Below are positions 16,164 through 23,315 of a stretch of DNA of 64,000 nucleotides, one piece after another. The translations under genes were made by a program, and so were the position numbers. Origin of the DNA: Sulfitobacter sp. JL08. Its GTDB lineage: Bacteria; Pseudomonadota; Alphaproteobacteria; Rhodobacterales; Rhodobacteraceae. The notes under the pieces were generated by a model, which did not search any database, had not been told where the DNA came from, and saw nothing but the letters and a program-made list of their open reading frames with translations. Position 1 is the stretch's first letter, and each line of letters begins with the position of its first letter. The stretch is from positions 1,860,001 through 1,924,000 of the forward strand of contig NZ_CP025815.1 of the NCBI RefSeq assembly GCF_003352045.1, written 5' to 3'.

Positions 16164-17105
16164 TCAAGCAGGTGCCTTTTGTGTTTCCAGTTCCAGTTCC
16201 GATATCAGCAAACGGGCCATGCGGCGCCCTACTTTACGCCCGTCAAAAAAGGCCGGGTTGGGGTGCTTGTCGGCAATCGGCTTCATCAGGAAGCGGTAAT
16301 TCCCGTCATAGAATTTGAAGTTCGTCTCGCATAACAAAAGGCGGCCGGTTTTCTTGCAGGGAAGTATGTCATGGGCGAAAAAACCAACCCCCAGCGCATC
16401 TTTTACCCGCTGTGAAATAGTCTTGATCTGATCCATGTTGGGCCGGATCAGCAGGTCGTGAAAATGCCGGATCAGATCCGCATCGACCGGGGTGTCGCGG
16501 GTGTGGACGCTTGCGTCTTTTCCTGCGCGTACCCAGGCAAACAACACTTGCGCACCAACCACTTGCGCCCGAAGACATACGTTCCACATCTCGCCCTGAA
16601 ATTCATACCGGCAATCTACGTAATCCGTGTTATAGCGGCTCTCATCCAGTGCGCCGCCACCGTCGATCAATTGCGTTGGAACATGTGCATCGTTGACCGC
16701 ATTGGAAAACGCGACCTCGAACTGATCCTGATCTTTCAGTTCCCTCGGCATCGGAACTTCAGCGGATTTGAGAGTTTTGTTTTGCCTTGATTTATGTCCG
16801 ACAATGCGACCTGTGTCCGCGGAGTGCAGAATCTTGTACCCCAAAGCCTTGATCTCCGACTCGCGGGATCGCAACCAGCTTACCTTTCGATCACGGATGA
16901 AAAACAGCTCGTTGTAATGTAACAGAACAAAAGCCTGAGGGTCAGTGGTTTTTCCGCGATGCAGGAGTTCCTCAAACGTCAGCACCTCGGCTTGAATGCC
17001 CATATTCGTAAGTGATTGAGAAAACCGCTTGATGATGTTCGCAGATCCCTTGCCCTTTGCGATGACGCCCGGTTCTGTAAAGGAAACGATGAAAACCTGG
17101 GCCAT
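16164..17105 (-). CDS. ATP-grasp-like protein of unknown function
   Basis: A 313-residue cytoplasmic protein without a family I can name firmly. The N-terminus has a Rossmann-like start (MAQVFIVSFTEPGVIAKGKGSANI). The C-terminal third (VKDALGVGFFAHDILPCKKTGRLLLCETNFKFYDG, roughly residues 240-276) resembles the end of a RimK-type ATP-grasp ligase, with an E-x-N motif (ETNFKF) in the metal-binding position. That would suggest ATP-dependent amide or peptide bond formation on a glycan or amino sugar, by inference only. Its base composition is lower in GC than the core genes. It lies nine bases after a glycosyltransferase gene, in one operon with it. Confidence 0.5.
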   Translation of the reverse strand: MAQVFIVSFTEPGVIAKGKGSANIIKRFSQSLTNMGIQAEVLTFEELLHRGKTTDPQAFVLLHYNELFFIRDRKVSWLRSRESEIKALGYKILHSADTGRIVGHKSRQNKTLKSAEVPMPRELKDQDQFEVAFSNAVNDAHVPTQLIDGGGALDESRYNTDYVDCRYEFQGEMWNVCLRAQVVGAQVLFAWVRAGKDASVHTRDTPVDADLIRHFHDLLIRPNMDQIKTISQRVKDALGVGFFAHDILPCKKTGRLLLCETNFKFYDGNYRFLMKPIADKHPNPAFFDGRKVGRRMARLLISELELETQKAPA

Positions 17106-17113
17106 ATGAGATC

Positions 17114-18121
17114 CTATTCCTTGTGAGCTGTCGTAAGACTGGTCAGCAGTTGTGCCGTTTCCGGTTCCTTACGCAATTCTGCAATACGCTGTGTGTGCAG
17201 TTCACAGCATGCGGCATGCAGGCGGGCCACCTCGGGGTCGGCCATCAGCGCCGCGAACTTCTTTGCCTTGCGCGGTTGAACGGCATCCAGAGAACTGTCT
17301 TCTTCGGCGTTGTGGTTCATCATCGTCCAGTAATCCAACCCCAGAGTGTCACCGGTATGATGCGCGCGTCCGCGCATTTTCTTCACCAGATAGCTTTCGC
17401 AGGACTTCAGTGCGTAATGGTTGATCTGCACCAGATCATATCCGACTGAATCGCGCATCGAGCGCCATTGACCGGTAAAATAACGTTCGGGCATCGGCTG
17501 CCCTGATCCGTTCACCCAATGCGCGTCCTCCATACCGGAAATGCGTGGGCGTTTGGGTCTGTGCACCCCGATGAAATCCCACAGGCCGCGTTTGAACATG
17601 GTCTTGAAACCCCACGCCTGCGGCGGGCGCGGCATCCATTCCGGCGCGGCGCGGCGGAACTGATCGGTAATAAAGCTGTCGCGATAGGTTTCGACCCCAG
17701 CATTTCCAAACAAACGCCATGTCATCGAGATCATGCGCGCATCAGGCACGGCATCCACCAGCGCCTGAAGACTGTGATCCCCGGTTTTCACATTGATATG
17801 TTCATCGGCATCGATGGGGATAACCCAGTCTTCATCGGTGGCGATGTTCATTTTCAAAAACCGCTTATAGGCACGTTTCTGCGGGCTTACGGGGCGTGTA
17901 CTTGTGTTGTCGACATGGGTAATCGCGCCGATCTGGTCCAGACGGTCCAGAAGTGCATCAGATCCGTCAGAGCAGTCGTTGGAAAAGACGACAATCCTGT
18001 CGGCCCCGATTGCCTGATTATGCGCCACCCATTCCAGAATATAGGGGCCTTCGTCTTTCATCGGCGTGACAATTACAAAGCGCGGCGTATGCGGGGCCAA
18101 AGTGTTTTCCTGTCTTCCCAA
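17114..18121 (-). CDS. Family 2 glycosyltransferase
   Basis: A 335-residue GT-A type glycosyltransferase. The nucleotide-sugar site starts FVIVTPMKDEGPYILEWVAHNQAIGADRIVVFSNDCSDGSD (residues about 15-55), and the metal site is IPIDADEHINV near residue 103 (D-A-D). The C-terminal part YDLVQINHYALKSCESYLVKKMRGRAHH matches the family in which a glycosyltransferase is fused to a conserved tail. It is a clear paralogue of the protein at 21358-22341 in this cluster. The start is a TTG and is uncertain. Confidence 0.85.
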   Translation of the reverse strand: MGRQENTLAPHTPRFVIVTPMKDEGPYILEWVAHNQAIGADRIVVFSNDCSDGSDALLDRLDQIGAITHVDNTSTRPVSPQKRAYKRFLKMNIATDEDWVIPIDADEHINVKTGDHSLQALVDAVPDARMISMTWRLFGNAGVETYRDSFITDQFRRAAPEWMPRPPQAWGFKTMFKRGLWDFIGVHRPKRPRISGMEDAHWVNGSGQPMPERYFTGQWRSMRDSVGYDLVQINHYALKSCESYLVKKMRGRAHHTGDTLGLDYWTMMNHNAEEDSSLDAVQPRKAKKFAALMADPEVARLHAACCELHTQRIAELRKEPETAQLLTSLTTAHKE

Positions 18122-18358
18122 CGCATGAACGGTTTGCGCTGTCTGCTGCCTGTGCGCGGGTCTATGGCGCGCTAAGCGCCATGCCCGTCATCGTGTTTAT
18201 AAAGTCCAATATCAGACGGATTGCACGATTTGGCAACGCCAATGCAACGGTTCGGGCCATGTTCGCGTGGCACTGCGCCGAAAAGTGCACAAAAGAATTC
18301 ATTGCAATCCAAAACGGCGCGCGCGTACATCTTGGAAAAACAACACAAGGTCGAGCAG

Positions 18359-19036
18359 ATGGGCAAAGACGCATTGGCGCCCGTGGAAAACGGGTTACGC
18401 GCCGCCGAGCAGATCAAGCTGCGCTTCAAACGGGTGCCGCGCGGCATGATCCAGGTGGGTGCGCATAACGGTCGGGAAGTGCGCCATCTGGCCCGTTCCG
18501 GTGTTGAACGCGGGGTTTTCATTGATCCGCTGGATGAAACTTTCCCGATGTTGCAGAAACGCGTGGATCAGCACAGCGGGTATCGTGCCATTCAGGCGCT
18601 TGTGGGCGATGTAGATGGGCAGGAGGTCGATTTTCGGATCGCATCCAATTCCGGCGAAAGTTCAAGCATTCTAGAACCAGGAAGCCACACAACCGTCAAA
18701 CCCAAGATCGCGTTTGAAACCACGCGTAGGATGACACTGCGCACGCTGGATGTTCTGCTGCCGGAACACGGGCTAGATGCATCCGATTACGATCTGTTGT
18801 TTGTCGATACCCAAGGGGCCGAAGTGCACGTGCTGCGCGGGGCCATGGCGACATTGGCGAAGATGGATTTTGTATTTCTCGAAGTCAATATTGGTGGCAT
18901 GTATAAAGGCGATACGCCGTTGCCGGAACTGTCGATCTTCATGAAAACGCTGGGTTTTGAAATTGCATGGTGCGACGTAAAGCATCTGGGCTGGGGAGAT
19001 GCCCTGTTCGTAAGACGCAACTTGTTCGCGGTCTGA
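18359..19036 (+). CDS. FkbM family methyltransferase
   Basis: A 225-residue SAM-dependent methyltransferase. Motif I is MIQVGAHNGREVRHLARSGV near residues 30-49; FIDPLDETF follows as the acidic loop; the FkbM hallmark DLLFVDTQGAEVHVLRGA is near residues 143-160. FkbM enzymes commonly O-methylate sugars in polysaccharide loci. ATG at 18359 follows AAGG by eight bases; the open frame extends 46 residues upstream without similarity. It is a single gene between two minus-strand operons. Confidence 0.85.
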   Translation: MGKDALAPVENGLRAAEQIKLRFKRVPRGMIQVGAHNGREVRHLARSGVERGVFIDPLDETFPMLQKRVDQHSGYRAIQALVGDVDGQEVDFRIASNSGESSSILEPGSHTTVKPKIAFETTRRMTLRTLDVLLPEHGLDASDYDLLFVDTQGAEVHVLRGAMATLAKMDFVFLEVNIGGMYKGDTPLPELSIFMKTLGFEIAWCDVKHLGWGDALFVRRNLFAV

Positions 19037-19045
19037 ACCGCGGCT

Positions 19046-20158
19046 CTAACCGGCAAGGGGTGTTTGTGCCTCGCGTGCCGCGCGTTTCCTGCGACGTTTT
19101 TCGCGCAACGCCACTTTGGCCATTTTTGCTTTGCCGATGGGGTCTTGCGGTGGTGTGCGCTCGTCCAGCATACCGGGCGTATCAAGAGCGGCGGAAAATA
19201 CCAGTTCGCACGCCTGTTGCAGCGCCAAGTTTTCTTCGGCGCTGTCGCGGCGATAGTTGATGTCGGTTTCCGACAATGGCGCCGCATCAAAGAGCGCGGC
19301 ACGATCGCCAAAAAACTCTTCTCTAAAATCCGCGTCCGAGTCAGCCAGAACCTGCACAAGGGCTTCCCGTTCCTGCGGTTCCAGTACGTCGTTCTTGCGC
19401 TGCATCACCGGGTGCGCGGGCATGTCACGGCGCAGGCGGCGCACGCTCTTTTTGCCGATCAAGCGGGTCAGAACACCGAACGCATCGCTGCCCGCGCGGG
19501 ACAGCGACGGGTTGGATTGGCCTTGCGTGTCCACATCAATGGGGACTTCGGCGCCCAGAAGATCAAAGAAATCATCGATGACATTGCCGTTTACCAGCGT
19601 TGAACGATCATAAAGCCGCGGGATGATCCGCGCCTTTGGGAAGGCCGCGCGCAAATTCGCAACCACACCGGAAAAATTGTAAGCCATCGGATTGGCGTGA
19701 ATATCAGCCAGACGCTGTTGAACAAATGCCGTTGTACCCTGGGTGATCTTGCCGTTCTTTGCGCGCTGCTTGTAATCGGCTTCGAAAAAGCCGTCATAGC
19801 GGCGGCAAAAGAAGGTGATGCAGATATCCTCGGCCGGGATACCCGACAACAACGGCGCGTAATCCGCTGGTTTTGCAGTATAAAGCATTTCCGAGGACAC
19901 AAGACACACCTTGTCCGCGTTTGCCGCGTATTCGGCGGTAAAATCGGCCTGTGTTGCGCTTTGATTGGGACCGCCCTGCGCGATATCGAACACGATCGGG
20001 TTATGGCTGATCGGCATGTTGCCTTTGCCATCGGCACGGCGACGGCCCGCTTGCATGTAGTGAACACCGGTTTCGGACAACGCATCCGAATGGGCACGCA
20101 GAAAGTTCTGCAAAGCCGTGGTGCCTGTTTTCGGCATCCCGATATGAAGATAGATCAT
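19046..20158 (-). CDS. Sulfotransferase family protein
   Basis: A 370-residue protein opening with MIYLHIGMPKTGTTALQNFL, the 5'-phosphosulfate-binding loop (PKTGTT, residues 9-14) of PAPS-dependent sulfotransferases. Around residue 118 FFCRRYDGFFEADYKQ could correspond to the 3'-phosphate-binding arginine/serine region, but this is weak. The tail is basic (REKRRRKRAAREAQ). It probably sulfates a glycan made by this cluster. It follows the glycosyltransferase-like gene by 45 bases in one operon. Confidence 0.75.
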   Translation of the reverse strand: MIYLHIGMPKTGTTALQNFLRAHSDALSETGVHYMQAGRRRADGKGNMPISHNPIVFDIAQGGPNQSATQADFTAEYAANADKVCLVSSEMLYTAKPADYAPLLSGIPAEDICITFFCRRYDGFFEADYKQRAKNGKITQGTTAFVQQRLADIHANPMAYNFSGVVANLRAAFPKARIIPRLYDRSTLVNGNVIDDFFDLLGAEVPIDVDTQGQSNPSLSRAGSDAFGVLTRLIGKKSVRRLRRDMPAHPVMQRKNDVLEPQEREALVQVLADSDADFREEFFGDRAALFDAAPLSETDINYRRDSAEENLALQQACELVFSAALDTPGMLDERTPPQDPIGKAKMAKVALREKRRRKRAAREAQTPLAG

Positions 20159-20203
20159 TTCATGCCTCGCGTTCCAATCGGTGTATTGCTGGTTCTCGCC
20201 GGA

Positions 20204-21148
20204 TCAGTTGAAAACAGCAAGTATCTGTTCCATTTCGCGCGCCACGGCTGCAGGAGAAGACTTCTCGCGCACATCCGCCATAACGTTCAGGCCTCGCTGC
20301 CAGTCAGGTCCGCCATAACTGCTGCGCGCAAAGTCAATCCGTTCTCCGATGGACTGTTCGGTCAGATCGTCGACAAGATAGGGGTAATCATCGCCCAGAT
20401 AATGGATCGCGTCATCCACTTGTCGATTGACCAGTATGTTTGCGCCAACTGCTGCGGCATTGAACCCTTTGGTAAACGGTTTCGCCATACGGCGTTCGAT
20501 AGCAGGGCGCGCAGACGCGCCGCGAACACCATAATGCAGTCGGGACTCCTGAAAATGACGAAGGACAGATGAGAATTCGTCAGTCTTGGTAAACGGGTAA
20601 ACGTGAACGTCGTTTTCGTACTGGGCAGGCAAAAGCGTGTTGCCGATATTGCCGAAATACCCGATTTCCAGTTTGTCCGGGGTGTCGGATGCCGCGACAA
20701 GGCGCAGGTCGGCATGGTGGCACAGATGTGCCACAGTGATCCCGGACCGGATGGCTTTATTGTCTTCCAGTCTCTTTTTCAAAAGCATTTCGCTTTTACG
20801 CGATGCCGCTATGTGGACATCGGGCAGGCCAAGCGTTTCGGAATTTATCGGGGCATCGACATGATCGATACAGACACCGCGCGCGCTGCGCCGCAAAATA
20901 TCCAGCGCTTCGGGCGTGAATGACTGGGCGGCGTTTTTCAGCAGGATAACAATGGCATCGCTGCACCCTTTGGCAAAACGACGCTGGCGCACGGCAAATT
21001 TCTTTTTCGGAGGCGATGCAATTTCAAAGGTGTATTTGTCGCCCAGATACCGCGATGATATTTGCGCCATCTGATCGCAGCGCATCACCTTGGCGCCGAA
21101 ATGCACGTGCCCCTGTTTGTGCACGAACACAACACGAGTCTTTTCCAT
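20204..21148 (-). CDS. Uncharacterised glycosyltransferase-like protein
   Basis: A 314-residue cytoplasmic protein without a signal peptide. It starts MEKTRVVFVHKQGHVHFGAKVMRCDQMAQ and has a GT-B-like C-terminal half: IGYFGNIGNTLL near residue 166, then KPFTKGFNAAAVGANILVNRQVDDAIHYLGDDYPYLVDD near residues 222-260. The latter resembles the acceptor-ligand loop where GT-B enzymes carry K...E.A..G.PVL. Family assignment is tentative. It leads the two-gene operon with the sulfotransferase and is divergent from the second family-2 glycosyltransferase. Confidence 0.5.
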   Translation of the reverse strand: MEKTRVVFVHKQGHVHFGAKVMRCDQMAQISSRYLGDKYTFEIASPPKKKFAVRQRRFAKGCSDAIVILLKNAAQSFTPEALDILRRSARGVCIDHVDAPINSETLGLPDVHIAASRKSEMLLKKRLEDNKAIRSGITVAHLCHHADLRLVAASDTPDKLEIGYFGNIGNTLLPAQYENDVHVYPFTKTDEFSSVLRHFQESRLHYGVRGASARPAIERRMAKPFTKGFNAAAVGANILVNRQVDDAIHYLGDDYPYLVDDLTEQSIGERIDFARSSYGGPDWQRGLNVMADVREKSSPAAVAREMEQILAVFN

Positions 21149-21357
21149 TTGCCTGCCTTTCCGTACTGCTCGTTTAGCGGCAACACACTGAAACTGCTAT
21201 TTTTATTATGATGTACGGCCCTGTGCCAACCCTGTCGAGGGTGGTGTGGCATATGGAACAAATGGAACGGAACATGCGGCATAAATGCAGCGCAACCGGC
21301 TTCCCAAGATCGCTCGTGGCTGTTAGCGTGCTGGAAAAAAGAAAGCGGGCACGAGCG

Positions 21358-22341
21358 ATGGACGACAAGATCGTCATTTTTACCACGATGAAGAACGAAG
21401 GCCCCTATATTCTTGAGTGGGTTGCCTTTCACCGGGCACTGGGCGCGGGTCACTTTGTGATTTTCACCAATGATTGCGAAGACGGAACCGATGCCATCGC
21501 GGCGCGGCTTGAAGAATTGGGAATAGCCAGCCACGTGCCCAACGCCGTCAAGGAAGGCGGCAACCCGCAGCATCAGATGCTGCGCCGCGCCCGACGCCAT
21601 CCAAAGGTAAAAGAGGCCGACTGGCTGATGTGTCTGGATGTCGATGAATTCTGGAACATCCGGATCGGAAACGGCACCTTTCCCGAACTGGTCGACGCGG
21701 TCGAGGCTAAAGCGGGCCAGCCTGTCGATGCGATTTCATTTGCGTGGAAACTGTTCGGGTCGTCCGGCAATCTGACATTCGAAGATTTGCTGGTGACACA
21801 GCGCTTTACCCTGGCCGATATTGATTTCCCGTATCATTCCGGCCGTGCCTCGGGGTTGAAGACCCTGTTTCGCAACAACGGCAAATTTACCCGTTTTGGC
21901 CCGCACAGACCAAAAGGGATGGAAGAAGGCAAGGAAGATCAGGTCGCGTGGTCAGATGCCGGTGGAAACCTTTTTCCGGCCGCTTCGGTCGGGTGGCGCG
22001 CGTGGAAAAGCTTTGATCATAGCTTTGGCCGGTTGCACCATTATTCGGTGCGCGCACTCGACAGTTTCCTGATCAAACGTGATCGTGGCCGCACCAATCA
22101 TGTGAACGTCGATCAGGCCGAAAGCTACTGGCGCGACATGAACGTCAACAAGGCCGCCGATGTTTCGATCCTGCCGCAAAGCGAACGGGCAGAGCCCGCG
22201 CGACAGGAATTGTTGCAGGACAAAATGCTTGGTACGCTGCACAGCACGGCGTGCGACTGGCACCGCGACAAGGTTGCAGAACTGAAGGCCCGCCCCGACT
22301 GGACGGAATTTCGCACCTGGCTTTATGAAAACGTCGTTTAG
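21358..22341 (+). CDS. Family 2 glycosyltransferase
   Basis: A 327-residue GT-A glycosyltransferase with the same plan as the gene at 17114-18121: KIVIFTTMKNEGPYILEWVAFHRALGAGHFVIFTNDCEDGTD at the N-terminus and CLDVDEFWNI (D-x-D) near residue 93. Later blocks are shared too (GLKTLFR, FGPHRPKG, LHHYSVRALDSFLIKRDRGRTNH). ATG at 21358 (MDDKIV) is chosen by alignment with the paralogue; the open frame reaches back to 21208. It starts a three-gene operon with the next two genes. Confidence 0.85.
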   Translation: MDDKIVIFTTMKNEGPYILEWVAFHRALGAGHFVIFTNDCEDGTDAIAARLEELGIASHVPNAVKEGGNPQHQMLRRARRHPKVKEADWLMCLDVDEFWNIRIGNGTFPELVDAVEAKAGQPVDAISFAWKLFGSSGNLTFEDLLVTQRFTLADIDFPYHSGRASGLKTLFRNNGKFTRFGPHRPKGMEEGKEDQVAWSDAGGNLFPAASVGWRAWKSFDHSFGRLHHYSVRALDSFLIKRDRGRTNHVNVDQAESYWRDMNVNKAADVSILPQSERAEPARQELLQDKMLGTLHSTACDWHRDKVAELKARPDWTEFRTWLYENVV

Positions 22342-22343
22342 CC

Positions 22344-23315
22344 ATGGCCGAATTTCTTTCCAAAGCCGAACAGAAGCCAGATCATCCGGATCGCAAAACC
22401 GGATACGAACGCATACTTAACGATCCGCCGCCGCCATGGTTTGTCGATCTTTATCCCGGCGGGGACGGCATCGGATTCATGCACAAGATGGCGCGCCATG
22501 CGGTTACATTTCATGATCGTGGCCCGCAGGTTCTGATGGTCAGTTTCGATAACATAGCCAATGTGAATGACCGGTCGTTCGCGCGCGAGCCGTGGGGGTG
22601 GAAATTTTTCCGCGATCAGGGCTATTCCCATATGGGTATCTTTGCCCGCACCAAGGCATGGTACCGCGACCGCGAAATCATAGATTATATGGAAGCCCGC
22701 GCCGCCGAAGGGTTTTTCAGCAAATTCGACAAGGTCGTGTTCACCGGCTCGTCAATGGGCGCATTCGGGGCGCTGGTGTTCGCCCCCCTTGCACCCAACG
22801 CCAACGTGATCGCGTTCAACCCGCAATCCACGCTGGATGCGCGTCTGGTGCCATGGGAAGAACGCTACAAGTTCGGGCAGGTGCAGGATTGGGATCTGCC
22901 TTACGGTGACGCCGCGCAATCGGTTTCGGATATTGGCAAGGCCTACGTAATCTATGATCATTTTTTTGATCCCGACAGAACCCATGCGCACCGTCTGACA
23001 GGGCCGAACGTGATCCTTTTGAAAAGCTGGTTTTCCAACCATTTTGCCGCCCCGATGCTGCGCAAGATCGATTTGCTGAAACCCGTCATGCTGGGCGGAA
23101 TTGACGGAACGCTGGACGAACAGACGTTTTACAGGATGTTTCGTGCGCGCCGGTCTTTGCCCTGGTACATGCGCGGGCTTGGTGAACGGGCCGAGGCCAA
23201 AGGGCACGAGGCGTTACTTGGGCCGGCGCGCGCACGGTTCCGCAAACTACGCCGGGCAGAAAAAGAGCAACAGGCAGAAGAACCGGCCGATGTTGCCGAA
23301 AGCGCGCAACCGTGA
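22344..23315 (+). CDS. Alpha/beta-hydrolase-like protein of unknown function
   Basis: A 323-residue protein starting three bases after the glycosyltransferase gene. It has a nucleophile-elbow-like FTGSSMGAFGALVF segment (Ser 137 in GSSMG), followed by AFNPQSTLDARLVPWEERY, which suggests an alpha/beta-hydrolase or esterase fold. Its C-terminus is charged and probably disordered (RKLRRAEKEQQAEEPAD). Relatives are sometimes labelled phosphoadenosine phosphosulfate reductase, but I see no CGxH/ECG cysteine motif, so that name is not supported. In this operon it could remove or transfer acyl groups on a glycan, by inference only. Confidence 0.55.
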   Translation: MAEFLSKAEQKPDHPDRKTGYERILNDPPPPWFVDLYPGGDGIGFMHKMARHAVTFHDRGPQVLMVSFDNIANVNDRSFAREPWGWKFFRDQGYSHMGIFARTKAWYRDREIIDYMEARAAEGFFSKFDKVVFTGSSMGAFGALVFAPLAPNANVIAFNPQSTLDARLVPWEERYKFGQVQDWDLPYGDAAQSVSDIGKAYVIYDHFFDPDRTHAHRLTGPNVILLKSWFSNHFAAPMLRKIDLLKPVMLGGIDGTLDEQTFYRMFRARRSLPWYMRGLGERAEAKGHEALLGPARARFRKLRRAEKEQQAEEPADVAESAQP

